From Pseudomonadota bacterium (GTDB lineage Bacteria > Pseudomonadota > Alphaproteobacteria > Rhodobacterales > Rhodobacteraceae): a stretch of DNA of 36,492 nt. The stretch is taken from the NCBI GenBank assembly GCA_027592105.1, contig JAQCLA010000003.1:1-36492 (forward strand). The letters are read 5' to 3'. The notes below the pieces were generated by a model that saw nothing but the letters and a program-made list of their open reading frames with translations, did not search any database and was not told where the DNA came from. Shown piece after piece: positions 16,213 through 24,590 of the stretch. Both the position numbers and the translations under genes were made by a program. Each line of letters opens with the position of its first letter. The stretch's first letter is position 1.

Positions 16213-16280
16213 ATTTTTACTGATTGCGTTAAACGTGCCAAAATGATTCCCCACAAACGCGACCTCAATTGGGCATTTCA

Positions 16281-16286
16281 AAGGAG
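16281..16286 (+). promoter_or_regulatory. ribosome binding site deciding the thiamine kinase start
   Basis: AAGGAG lies 12 bases before the ATG at 16299. It falls inside the open frame that extends up to a TTG at 16269, which argues for the ATG as the true start. Confidence 0.65.
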
Positions 16287-16298
16287 ATTATCCCGAAT

Positions 16299-17018
16299 AT
16301 GGGCAATAATGTGCCGATCCATGCACCGCTGTTTCGGGCTGAACAGGGTGTGACGCTGTTGGGCGGCGGGGCTGTCGCGCACGCTGATCTGGCGCTGGCG
16401 CTGGCCCTTGCCCCTGATTTGGTCGCAGCCGATGGCGGTGCGGCGCATGGGGTTGCGGCAGGCCATATGCCCTTGGCGGTCTATGGCGATATGGACAGCC
16501 TGAGGCCCGAGATCCGCGCAGCCATCCCGCCCGAGCGCATCCATGCCTTGGCCGAGCAAGACAGCACCGATTTCGACAAGGCACTGCGCCATATTCATGC
16601 GCCGATGGTGATTGCGCTTGGTTTTACCGGCGACCGGATCGATCACGAATTGGCGGTTTATCACGGGCTTGCCGCGCGCCCCGACATGCGCTGCATCGTT
16701 TTGGGGGCGCATGATCTGGTGGTGCATGCCCCGCCGCGTTTGATGCTTGATCTGCCCGCCCAAACACGGTTGTCGCTGTTTCCCTTGACCGATGTGACCG
16801 GGCAAAGCACGGGCTTAGTCTGGCCCATTGACGGGGTCGGTTTTCACCCTGCACGCCGCATCGGCACCTCGAATATGACCAAGGCTGGAGTGGTGGAGCT
16901 ATGTTTTGATGGGCCGGGCATGCTGTTGATCGTGTCGCGTGACCATCTTGCGGCAGTGGCACAGGCAATGCGCGCGGCATCAGTTTGGTCTCGCACCACG
17001 GGCGCGCCTTGGGTATGA
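16299..17018 (+). CDS. thiamine pyrophosphokinase
   Basis: A 239-residue enzyme that transfers pyrophosphate from ATP to thiamine, making thiamine diphosphate directly from salvaged thiamine. The family motifs are in order: VAADGGAAHG, VYGDMDS, DSTDFDKAL and GFTGDRIDHELA, followed by a beta-rich C-terminal domain with SLFPLTD and GTSNMTK. The start at 16299 is supported by AAGGAG at 16281. It is divergent from the acidic gene and followed by rpiA after 38 bases. No THI-box riboswitch is visible upstream in the short leader. Confidence 0.9.
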   Translation: MGNNVPIHAPLFRAEQGVTLLGGGAVAHADLALALALAPDLVAADGGAAHGVAAGHMPLAVYGDMDSLRPEIRAAIPPERIHALAEQDSTDFDKALRHIHAPMVIALGFTGDRIDHELAVYHGLAARPDMRCIVLGAHDLVVHAPPRLMLDLPAQTRLSLFPLTDVTGQSTGLVWPIDGVGFHPARRIGTSNMTKAGVVELCFDGPGMLLIVSRDHLAAVAQAMRAASVWSRTTGAPWV

Positions 17019-17056
17019 ACAACCCATGACCATGCCTACAGGAGTGACGTAGCCCC

Positions 17057-17845
17057 ATGACCGCCGAGCTTTCGCCTATCGACAAGGCCAAATATGTGGC
17101 CGCGCGCCGTGCCGTGGAATTCGTGGAAGACGGGATGCGGGTGGGTCTTGGGACCGGCTCGACCGCGGCCTGGATGGTACGCTGCTTGGGCGAATTGGTG
17201 CGCGAAGACGGGATGAAGATCACTGGCGTGGCGACATCGGCGCGCACAGCCCAGCTTGCCGCCGAAGTGGGTGTGCCGATCAAGACCCTCGACGAGGTGC
17301 GCTGGCTTGATCTGACCATCGACGGGGCCGATGAATATGACGCCAACCTCAACCTGATCAAAGGTGGTGGCGGCGCGCTGTTGCAAGAAAAGATCGTGGC
17401 CACCGCGTCGGACCAGATGATCGTGATCGCCGACCCCACCAAGCAGGTCGACGCATTGGGCGCTTTTCCACTTCCTGTGGAGGTGATCCCCTTCGGCTGG
17501 CAAACGACCAAGGCGCTGATCGAAGAGATGCTGTCCAATGTCGATGTCTTGGGCCGTGCGGCAAGCCTCCGGTTGAACGGCGGCACGCCCTTCAAGACCG
17601 ACGAGGGCAACTTCATCCTCGATCTGCATCTGCGCCGGATCGCCAACCCGACCCAGCTGAGCCTTGTGCTCAACCAGATCCCGGGCGTGGTGGAAAACGG
17701 GCTGTTTCTTGATATCTGCGATGTGATCGTGATCGGCAAACCCGATGGCACGGTCGAGGTGCGCGATATCAACAACGGCACTGTCGAGCATGAGCGCATC
17801 GATATCGCCGATACCGAGAACCTTTTCGTCGACAAAGCGGAATAG
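17057..17845 (+). CDS. rpiA: ribose-5-phosphate isomerase A
   Basis: A 262-residue enzyme interconverting ribose-5-phosphate and ribulose-5-phosphate in the pentose phosphate and Calvin pathways. VGLGTGSTAAWMV, LDLTIDGADEYD (catalytic Asp region) and LIKGGGGALLQEKIVA are all present, followed by EVIPFGW and LDLHLRRI. AGGAG at 17040-17044 precedes the ATG by 12 bases. The protein is about 30-40 residues longer than the enterobacterial enzyme because of its C-terminal tail, as is common in Rhodobacterales. It lies in a run with thiamine kinase and glutathione reductase. Confidence 0.97.
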   Translation: MTAELSPIDKAKYVAARRAVEFVEDGMRVGLGTGSTAAWMVRCLGELVREDGMKITGVATSARTAQLAAEVGVPIKTLDEVRWLDLTIDGADEYDANLNLIKGGGGALLQEKIVATASDQMIVIADPTKQVDALGAFPLPVEVIPFGWQTTKALIEEMLSNVDVLGRAASLRLNGGTPFKTDEGNFILDLHLRRIANPTQLSLVLNQIPGVVENGLFLDICDVIVIGKPDGTVEVRDINNGTVEHERIDIADTENLFVDKAE

Positions 17846-17947
17846 TCGGAACCGGCGGGCTTGCGGCTGGTCGCATAGGCGGCGGCCGGCAGGGCCATTT
17901 TCACACGGAATATGCGGCGCGTCGCGCCCAAAAGGTGGCAAGGCAAG

Positions 17948-19309
17948 ATGACCGAGTTTGACTATGATCTTTTCGTCATCGGTGGCGGCTCGGGCGGGGT
18001 GCGCGCCGCGCGGGTGGCGGCCGCGACAGGGGCGCGGGTCGGTCTGGCCGAAGACAGCCGGATGGGCGGCACCTGTGTCATCCGGGGCTGCGTGCCGAAA
18101 AAGCTGATGGTTTTCGCCAGCACCTATCGCGAGACCTTTGATGACGCGCGCGCCTATGGCTGGGATCTGACCGAAGGCGCGTTTGATTGGCCGCGGTTTT
18201 CGGGGCAGTTGGATGCCGAATTGGACCGCCTGGAAGGTGTCTATCGCAAGCTTTTGAATGGCTCGGGCGTTGAGATCTTCGATCTGCGCGCGCGGCTTGC
18301 CGATCCCCATACCGTCGCGCTAGCCGATGGGCGCAAGATGACCGCCAAGCATATCTTGATCGCGACGGGTGGCCGCCCGGTGCGCCCCGATATGCCCAAT
18401 GCGCATTTGGGAATGGTGTCGGACGATATTTTCCAAATGAAACAGCTGCCGCGCTCCATCTTGATCGTGGGGGGTGGCTATATCGCGTGCGAATTCGCGG
18501 GCATCCTCAACGGTTTGGGCGTGGCCGTGACGCAGTTTTATCGCGGCGCGCAGATCTTGCGCGGTTTCGATGACGAGGCGCGCGGCCTGATCGCCGAGAT
18601 GATGGGCGAAAAAGGTGTCGATCTGCACCTTGGCACCGATATCGTCGAGATGAACCCAGCGGCCGATGGGGCGATCCGGGTTCTGGGGTCGAACGGATCG
18701 GACAAGATCTATGACGCGGTGCTTTTCGCTACGGGCCGCACGCCCAATACACGCGATCTGGGGCTTGATGATCTGGGCGTGGTGATGGGCCGACAAGGCG
18801 AGATCGTGGTTGATGCCTATTCTCAGACCAATATCCCCTCCGTCTATGCCATCGGCGATGTGACCAACCGCGTGACGCTGACACCTGTCGCGATCCGCGA
18901 GGCGATGGGGTTTGTCGAAACCGTGTTCAAGGGCAATCCCACGCCGGTCGATCACACGCTGATCCCTTCGGCGGTGTTCACCCAGCCCGAGTTCGGCACC
19001 GTCGGCCTGTCCGAAGAGGCCGGGCGCGCCCAAGAACCTGTTGAGATTTACGCTACATCCTTCCCCCCGATGCAGACGGCCTTTGCCGGCCGCGCGGACC
19101 GGGTGATGATGAAACTGGTGGTCAGCCAAGCGACACGCAAGGTTTTGGGCTGTCATATCGTCGCGCCACAGGCAGGCGAAATGATCCAACTTGCGGGCAT
19201 CGCGATCAAGATGGGCGCTACAAAAGAAGACTTTGACCGCACCGTTGCGGTGCATCCGACCATGTCCGAAGAACTGGTCACCATGAAAACGCCGGTGCGC
19301 ATGGCTTGA
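17948..19309 (+). CDS. gor: glutathione-disulfide reductase
   Basis: A 453-residue FAD flavoenzyme reducing oxidised glutathione with NADPH. The FAD-binding GGGSGGVRAAR is at residues 12-22, the redox pair Cys43/Cys48 lies in GGTCVIRGCVPKK, the NAD(P)-binding GGGYIACEFA is in the middle, and FAD motif YAIGDVTNR is near residue 305. The dimerisation domain ends with catalytic His436 in VAVHPTMSEE. The start at 17948 is preferred over an in-frame ATG at 17912 because it places the protein in register with family members and has an AAGG-like site upstream. It follows rpiA by 102 bases. Confidence 0.95.
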   Translation: MTEFDYDLFVIGGGSGGVRAARVAAATGARVGLAEDSRMGGTCVIRGCVPKKLMVFASTYRETFDDARAYGWDLTEGAFDWPRFSGQLDAELDRLEGVYRKLLNGSGVEIFDLRARLADPHTVALADGRKMTAKHILIATGGRPVRPDMPNAHLGMVSDDIFQMKQLPRSILIVGGGYIACEFAGILNGLGVAVTQFYRGAQILRGFDDEARGLIAEMMGEKGVDLHLGTDIVEMNPAADGAIRVLGSNGSDKIYDAVLFATGRTPNTRDLGLDDLGVVMGRQGEIVVDAYSQTNIPSVYAIGDVTNRVTLTPVAIREAMGFVETVFKGNPTPVDHTLIPSAVFTQPEFGTVGLSEEAGRAQEPVEIYATSFPPMQTAFAGRADRVMMKLVVSQATRKVLGCHIVAPQAGEMIQLAGIAIKMGATKEDFDRTVAVHPTMSEELVTMKTPVRMA

Positions 19310-19345
19310 TATTGGGGCAAAAACGCCCAGCTTTGCGTGTAAGTC

Positions 19346-19370
19346 GGGGCGAGAGCCCCCATATGCATAT
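19346..19370. repeat. GNRA-capped hairpin and adjoining palindrome before hflK
   Basis: GGGGC (19346-19350), loop GAGA, GCCCC (19355-19359), then the perfect 10-base palindrome ATATGCATAT (19361-19370). The hairpin sits 36 bases after the gor stop and may be a weak transcript end, since no long T-run follows. The palindrome may overlap the hflK promoter. Confidence 0.45.
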
Positions 19371-19407
19371 TTGACGACGACCTGATTTGTGAGGGGAACA
19401 ACAATCG

Positions 19408-20573
19408 ATGGCTGGCAATAGTGGCGGACCCTGGGGCGGTGGTGGCTCCGGTGGCGGTGACAATCGCGGCGGGAATGGATCGAATGGGCGTCCGCCGCGT
19501 GGCGGCGATCAGCAGATCCCCGAACTCGACGAGATCGTGCGCAAGGGGCAAGAACAGCTGCGCGTCTTGATGGGCGGGCGCGGTGGTCGCGGCGGTAGTG
19601 GTGGCACGGGCGGCGGCGATTTGCCGGTCAGCCCGCGCACGATCTGGGCCTTGGGCCTTGTCGCTGTGATCGGGCTTTGGCTTTACAACTCGGTCTATAC
19701 CGTGCGCCCGGAAGAACAGTCTGTTGAATTGTTCTTGGGTGAGTTTTCCTCCATCGGCTCGCCCGGTTTGAATTTCGCGCCTTGGCCGGTCGTCACAGCC
19801 GAAGTGGTCAATGTCACCTCCGAGCGGACCGAGAATGTTGGTGATATCGTCGCCAACCGTGTCGGCGGATCGAGCGGGCTGATGCTGACCACGGATGCCA
19901 ATATCGTCGATATCGATTTTCAGGTCGTCTGGAACATCAATGATCCGGCGAAATTCCTGTTCAACCTGCGTGATGGCGCCGCCACCGTGCGCGCCGTGGC
20001 CGAATCGACCATGCGCGAGATCATCGCGCGCACCGAGCTGGCCCCGATCCTCAACCGTGATCGTGGCCTGATCGCCGATGGCGCGCGCGAGGGCATCCAA
20101 TCGACGCTGGATGGCTATGATGCGGGCATCACCGTTGTCCGTGTGAACCTTGATCGGGCCGATCCGCCCGCCGAGGTGATTGACGCTTTCCGCGAAGTGC
20201 AAGCCGCCGAGCAGGAGCGTGATCGTCTGGAACGCCAAGCCGATGCCTATGCCAACCGGGTTCTCGCAGGCGCGCGCGGTGAAGCCGCGCAAGTTCTCGA
20301 ACAGGCCGAAGCCTATCGCGCGCAGGTCGTCAACGAGGCCGAGGGTGAAGCGAGCCGCTTCCTCGCCGTTCTCGACGAGTATCGCGGCGCCCCCGATGTG
20401 ACCCGTCGCCGTCTTTACCTTGAGACAATGGAGCGGGTTCTGGGCGATGTGGATCTGGTGATCCTCGACGCGCAAGGCGGTGCAGGCGGGCAAGGCGTCG
20501 TGCCTTATCTGCCGCTCAATGATCTGCGCCGCAGTACCACCGGAACCGCAACCATCACCGGGAGTAGCAACTG

Positions 20574-20574
<1 letters not shown>
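19408..20574 (+). CDS. hflK: HflK, subunit of the FtsH-modulating membrane complex
   Basis: A 388-residue SPFH-domain membrane protein that with HflC forms a large cage around the FtsH protease and tempers its activity. The Gly-rich N-terminus (about 1-70, with PWGGGGSGGG) is typical of HflK. A single membrane segment spans about 78-96, and the SPFH domain (about 97-290) starts YTVRPEEQSVELFLG. A coiled, charged helical tail with ERDRLERQADAYANRV and ARGEAAQVLEQAEAYR follows. An AGGGGAA site precedes the ATG. Its stop overlaps the hflC start as TGATG, indicating coupled translation. Confidence 0.96.
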
Positions 20575-21467
<893 letters not shown>

Positions 21468-21479
21468 GGGACGCTGTCG

Positions 21480-21677
21480 ATGGGCCTGATGCTTTTGCTG
21501 GGGCTCGGCATGGTGCTTGTGATCGAGGGGCTGGTGTTCGCACTGGCCCCTTCGCGTTTGGATGAGTTGCTGCGGCTGATGAACCAGATCCCGGTCGAGA
21601 CGCGCCGCCTGATCGGTTTAGCGGCGATGACGCTGGGGGCGGTGTTGATTTCTTGGGCGGTCAGCTTGGGGCTTTAA
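21480..21677 (+). CDS. DUF2065 (YjeT-like) small membrane protein
   Basis: A 65-residue protein with a hydrophobic N-terminal helix (about 3-22), a charged middle (SRLDELLRLMNQIPVETRR), and a second helix (about 44-62). This matches the DUF2065 family, whose E. coli member yjeT also follows hflC. The start at 21480 lies 12 bases after hflC, with AAGGGACG upstream. It probably belongs to the hflKC transcript. The function is not established; position suggests a role with the HflKC-FtsH system. Confidence 0.87.
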   Translation: MGLMLLLGLGMVLVIEGLVFALAPSRLDELLRLMNQIPVETRRLIGLAAMTLGAVLISWAVSLGL

Positions 21678-21719
21678 CGGCGATGGATGACCCTTTGCAC
21701 CGCAAAATCAAGGTGCCGC

Positions 21720-21735
21720 GTCACGACGATGTGAC
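21720..21735. repeat. first of two stem-loops upstream of the Do protease
   Basis: GTCAC (21720-21724) and GTGAC (21731-21735) with a six-base loop. It stands 42 bases after the DUF2065 stop and directly before a second, larger stem-loop. Confidence 0.45.
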
Positions 21736-21753
21736 AGGGAGATACGCGCAATC

Positions 21754-21789
21754 TGGGCCGATGGGATTGATCCCAGAGAATTAGGCCCA
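21754..21789. repeat. nested stem-loop upstream of the Do protease
   Basis: An outer stem TGGGCC (21754-21759) and GGCCCA (21784-21789) encloses an inner perfect GGGAT/ATCCC pair (21763-21774). The whole lies 58 bases before the GTG start. There is no T-run after it. It may be an operator or a leader structure that sets protease expression apart from hflKC. Confidence 0.55.
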
Positions 21790-21836
21790 AATATGTGCAG
21801 TGGGTGCGCAGCCCTTGCGCCCCTTATGGCTTGGAC

Positions 21837-21842
21837 AGGAGG
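21837..21842 (+). promoter_or_regulatory. strong ribosome binding site for the Do protease GTG start
   Basis: AGGAGG lies five bases before GTG at 21848. It fixes the GTG as start, although the frame is open further upstream and ATG codons occur downstream. Confidence 0.85.
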
Positions 21843-21847
21843 AAAAC

Positions 21848-23362
21848 GTGACGATCTTGCAAGCCCGAATGCTCACACCGCGCCGCGACAACGCGGTCAT
21901 GGCTCGAACCCAAACAGGCCCCGCGCGCCAGCGCTTGGCGCTCGCTGCATTGGTCAGCGTGGTCTTGGTGATGACGATGCTGATCGCCATCACACCCGCG
22001 CGCGCGCAATCCGCGCCCCCCGCGACCTTCGCCGATCTTGTCGATCAGGTGGGCGATGCGGTGGTCAACATCACCACCTCATCCATCGTGGCCAGCCGCC
22101 AAGGCCCCGGGCCGGTGGTTCCCGAAGGTTCTCCCTTGGAGGATTTCTTCAACGATTTCCTTGACCGGCAAAGCCCCGAGCGCGGGCCGCGCCGCAGCCA
22201 AGCGCTGGGCTCGGGCTTCGTGATCTCGGAGGATGGCTATATCGTGACGAATAATCACGTCATCGAAGGCGCCGATGAGATCACCATCGAGTTTCGCGCG
22301 GGCTTCACCCTCGAGGCGGAATTGGTCGGCACCGACCCGAACACCGATATCGCCGTGCTCAAGGTCACGGCCGATGCGCCGCTGCCTTTCGTCGATTTCG
22401 GCGATAGCACCGCGATGCGGGTCGGTGACTGGGTCATGGCGATGGGCAACCCCTTGGGACAGGGCTTTTCGGTGTCGGTGGGCATCGTCTCGGCCGCCGG
22501 GCGCGCGTTGTCGGGCAGCTATGACGACTACATCCAGACCGACGCCGCGATCAACCGCGGCAATTCCGGCGGCCCGCTGTTCAACATGGCAGGCGAGGTC
22601 ATCGGCGTGAACACCGCGATCTTGTCGCCCACGGGTGGCTCGATCGGGATCGGCTTTGCCATGTCTTCGGCCGTGGTGACCAATGTGGTCGCACAGCTGC
22701 GCGAATTCGGCGAGACACGGCGCGGCTGGCTTGGTGTGCGTATCCAAGATGTCACCCCGGAACTGGCCGATGGGCTGGGCTTGGCCGAGGCGCGCGGCGC
22801 TTTGGTCACCGATGTTCCCGAAGGCCCCGCCCGCGATGGTGGGATGGAAGTGGGTGATGTGATCCTCACCTTCGACGGAGAGCCGATCGGCGACACGCGC
22901 GAATTGGTGCGTATCGTGGGCGAGCGCGCCGAAGGCCAAACCGTGCCGGTCGAAGTGGTGCGCGAAGGCGCGGCCGAGATCCTTGCCGTCACCCTTGGTC
23001 GTCGTGAAACCGCCGAAGGCGTTGCTGCCGCGACCCCCGATGCGCAGGTCACGCCGCCTGCACCCACCCAAGTTCTGGGCATGACGCTTGCGCCGCTGAC
23101 CGACGAGCTGCGTAGCCAGCTTGGCCTTGCGCCGGGTGCGGCGGGGCTGGTGATCGAAGCGGTCGATCCCGCCTCGGATGCGGCTACCAAGGGCTTGGCG
23201 GCCGGCGATGTGATCACCGAGGTGGCCCAGCAACCCGTCAGCGATGTGGCGAGTTTTCAAGCCAGCGTGCAGACAGCGACGGAGAATGGTCAGAAATCGG
23301 TGCTGCTGTTGATCCGGCGTGCGGGTAACCCCCGCTTTGTCGCGCTAAGCCTTGCCGACTGA
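21848..23362 (+). CDS. Do family (DegP/DegQ-like) periplasmic serine protease
   Basis: A 504-residue trypsin-like HtrA protease and chaperone that degrades misfolded envelope proteins. From the GTG start, a long signal sequence (hydrophobic core about 29-48, ending ARAQ at 54) is followed by the protease domain, with catalytic His137 (TNNHVIEG), Asp167 (NTDIAVLKV) and Ser240 (RGNSGGP). Two PDZ domains follow at about 290-380 (WLGVRIQDVTPELA) and 410-500 (APGAAGLVIEAVDP). An ATG-rich, long N-terminus makes alternative starts possible, but AGGAGG favours GTG. It closes the hflKC cluster and ends in a strong terminator. DegP and DegQ cannot be told apart by eye. Confidence 0.95.
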   Translation: MTILQARMLTPRRDNAVMARTQTGPARQRLALAALVSVVLVMTMLIAITPARAQSAPPATFADLVDQVGDAVVNITTSSIVASRQGPGPVVPEGSPLEDFFNDFLDRQSPERGPRRSQALGSGFVISEDGYIVTNNHVIEGADEITIEFRAGFTLEAELVGTDPNTDIAVLKVTADAPLPFVDFGDSTAMRVGDWVMAMGNPLGQGFSVSVGIVSAAGRALSGSYDDYIQTDAAINRGNSGGPLFNMAGEVIGVNTAILSPTGGSIGIGFAMSSAVVTNVVAQLREFGETRRGWLGVRIQDVTPELADGLGLAEARGALVTDVPEGPARDGGMEVGDVILTFDGEPIGDTRELVRIVGERAEGQTVPVEVVREGAAEILAVTLGRRETAEGVAAATPDAQVTPPAPTQVLGMTLAPLTDELRSQLGLAPGAAGLVIEAVDPASDAATKGLAAGDVITEVAQQPVSDVASFQASVQTATENGQKSVLLLIRRAGNPRFVALSLAD

Positions 23363-23383
23363 CAAGGGCGCGCTTGCCCATCC

Positions 23384-23417
23384 AAACCCCCGGGCCTTGG
23401 TCCGGGGTTTTTTTTGT
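23384..23417 (+). terminator. intrinsic terminator after the Do protease
   Basis: AAACCCC with a trailing CGG (23384-23393) pairs with CCGGGGTTT (23402-23410), allowing one bulged C, and is followed by a run of eight further T-rich bases. It begins 22 bases after the stop. The lipoprotein gene converges on it from the other side. Confidence 0.88.
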
Positions 23418-23438
23418 GGCCCGCAAGCGCCGGCGCAT

Positions 23439-23999
23439 TTAGCCGGTTTCGCCACCCGCAGCCAGCGCGGGGTCCCATAGCGCCAAGCCAAGCTGTTGGG
23501 CCGCGGCCAGTGACAAGATCTCACTATCCAGGCCTTGTGGTGCTTGAAACGCGCGGATCGCGCGCGATGTGCGGCGGTTCATCTCGCCCGTGATAGGCCC
23601 GCCATAATGCCCGCGCGCGCTGAGCGCGCGTTGCAGCGAGGCGATGAAATCGCGATCACCCGCTTCCAAGGCGCAAGGCACTTCGAACCATAATTCGCGC
23701 CGCTCGGTCACGATACGCTGATGGGTTTCGGTCACGAAGATTGCGGGTTCGCGCAGGCTGCCATCGGTATCGATCTGCGGTGGTTGAAGCATCACCTGTT
23801 CGGTCACGGTCTCGATCACCGCCGGGGTGGATTTGCGGCCATAACAGGCCAGCGGGTCGGCATCGGGTGGCCCTGCACCGCGCAAGACCTCGACCGCCCC
23901 TTCGCCCGCGATCAGCGGATTGGCAAAAGCATCGCGATCGGCCGCGGGCATGCAGGCGGCAAGGGCCAGAAGCCCGGGGCAAAGAATGGTCAGGCGCAT
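23439..23999 (-). CDS. lipoprotein with peptidoglycan-binding-like domain
   Basis: A 186-residue envelope protein. The signal LTILCPGLLALAAC ends in a lipobox with Cys16, so it is probably lipidated. The C-terminal part (about 115-175, DFIASLQRALSARGHYGGPITGEMNRRTSRAIRAFQ) has the helical pattern of the PG-binding type 1 domain. The middle (about 45-110) is unrecognised and contains paired Thr/Glu-rich strands. It lies 81 bases downstream of the OB-fold gene, with a palindrome in between that may be its own control site. Role inferred: an envelope protein anchored at or near peptidoglycan. Confidence 0.8.
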   Translation of the reverse strand: MRLTILCPGLLALAACMPAADRDAFANPLIAGEGAVEVLRGAGPPDADPLACYGRKSTPAVIETVTEQVMLQPPQIDTDGSLREPAIFVTETHQRIVTERRELWFEVPCALEAGDRDFIASLQRALSARGHYGGPITGEMNRRTSRAIRAFQAPQGLDSEILSLAAAQQLGLALWDPALAAGGETG

Positions 24000-24025
24000 G
24001 TGGTCTGCTGCTCGCTGCGCGGTTT

Positions 24026-24046
24026 TTATCTTGGCGCCAAAGATAA
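24026..24046. repeat. near-perfect palindrome before the lipoprotein gene
   Basis: Arms TTATCT and AGATAA flank the eight-base palindrome TGGCGCCA, with one unpaired base. It lies 27 bases upstream of the lipoprotein ATG, in a position suited to an operator or leader hairpin. Confidence 0.5.
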
Positions 24047-24064
24047 CCTGTTTGTGGCGATCGT

Positions 24065-24080
24065 GAAAGCATTGGCTTTC
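24065..24080 (-). terminator. hairpin directly abutting the OB-fold stop
   Basis: On the minus strand GAAAGC (24080-24075), loop CAAT, GCTTTC (24070-24065) pair perfectly, starting at the base after the stop codon. There is no T-run, so it may be a weak terminator or an mRNA 3' stabiliser. Confidence 0.4.
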
Positions 24081-24461
24081 TCAGGGTTGATCGGCGGCGC
24101 GTGCGGGTTCATGCAGCCGCACCAATTCATCAAGCAGTGCCGAGATATCCTCGACCTCATCGGCCACCACATGGGTGACACCAGATTGGCGCTGCAACCG
24201 GCCGGTCACCCGCAAAAGCCGCCCCGCGATCACCGCGCGGCGAAACCGCTGGTAGATCTTTTGCCAGACGATCACATTGCATACCCCGAACTCATCCTCG
24301 AGCGTGATGAAGATCACGCCTTTGGCCGTGCCGGGACGTTGGCGCACCAGCACAAGACCCGCCACCGCCACCCGCGCCCCTTCGGGCGGCAGGTGCAGCA
24401 TGTGATGGGGCAGGCACACGGGCGGGCGTGGCCAAGTGGGGGGATGAATTTGTGGCTCCAT
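24081..24461 (-). CDS. orphan OB-fold protein resembling the DnaE2 (ImuC) C-terminus
   Basis: A 126-residue protein. Residues about 27-112 (ARVAVAGLVLVRQRPGTAKG, VIFITLEDEFGVCNVIVW, RLLRVTGRLQ, THVVADEVEDISALL) match, from memory, the C-terminal OB-fold of the error-prone polymerase DnaE2/ImuC, which binds single-stranded DNA. None of the polymerase, PHP or helix-hairpin-helix parts is encoded nearby. The first 26 residues are Pro- and His-rich and unlike a domain start. There is no Shine-Dalgarno sequence; a -10 element ends seven bases before the ATG, so the mRNA may be leaderless. A LexA box overlaps that promoter, indicating SOS control. It is either a remnant left by a deletion through imuA-imuB-dnaE2 or a small functional ssDNA-binding protein. 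Confidence 0.7.
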   Translation of the reverse strand: MEPQIHPPTWPRPPVCLPHHMLHLPPEGARVAVAGLVLVRQRPGTAKGVIFITLEDEFGVCNVIVWQKIYQRFRRAVIAGRLLRVTGRLQRQSGVTHVVADEVEDISALLDELVRLHEPARAADQP

Positions 24462-24463
24462 GA

Positions 24464-24478
24464 GAACAAAGATAGAAC
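24464..24478 (-). promoter_or_regulatory. LexA box (GTTC-N7-GTTC)
   Basis: On the minus strand GTTC (24478-24475), seven bases, GTTC (24467-24464): an exact match to the alphaproteobacterial SOS operator. It ends two bases before the ATG at 24461 and overlaps the proposed -10 hexamer, where bound LexA would block polymerase. Confidence 0.75.
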
Positions 24479-24496
24479 ATTTATCTGTGACCACAA
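24469..24496 (-). promoter_or_regulatory. candidate promoter for a leaderless OB-fold transcript
   Basis: TTGTGG (24496-24491) as -35 and TATCTT (24474-24469) as -10, 16 bases apart on the minus strand. Seven bases separate the -10 from the ATG at 24461, so transcription would begin at or next to the start codon. Confidence 0.5.
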
Positions 24497-24525
24497 GCCC
24501 GGCAATTCGGGCTGGAAAGCAGCCC
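24497..24525 (+). repeat. two mutually exclusive hairpins upstream of the ferredoxin
   Basis: GCCCG (24497-24501) can pair with CGGGC (24508-24512), while GGGCT (24509-24513) can pair with AGCCC (24521-24525). Both use the GGGC at 24509-24512, so only one can form at a time. They could act in the ferredoxin leader if transcription begins upstream; this is inference. Confidence 0.35.
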
Positions 24526-24590
24526 AAGGGCATATTACCTAAGGCCCAACCCGATCCGGCGCACGGACCAAGGCACAAGAAAGGCAACAG

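Noticed and set aside
14078..16246. Very long open frame antisense to the acidic protein (about 720 residues)
   Set aside because: It is Cys/Gly/Arg-rich low-complexity sequence mirroring the repetitive acidic gene, a product of third-position GC bias. The minus-strand frame has the plausible domains and terminator.
23721..24542. Plus-strand open frame across the lipoprotein and OB-fold genes
   Set aside because: It spans two minus-strand genes and the LexA promoter, with no motif or ribosome site.
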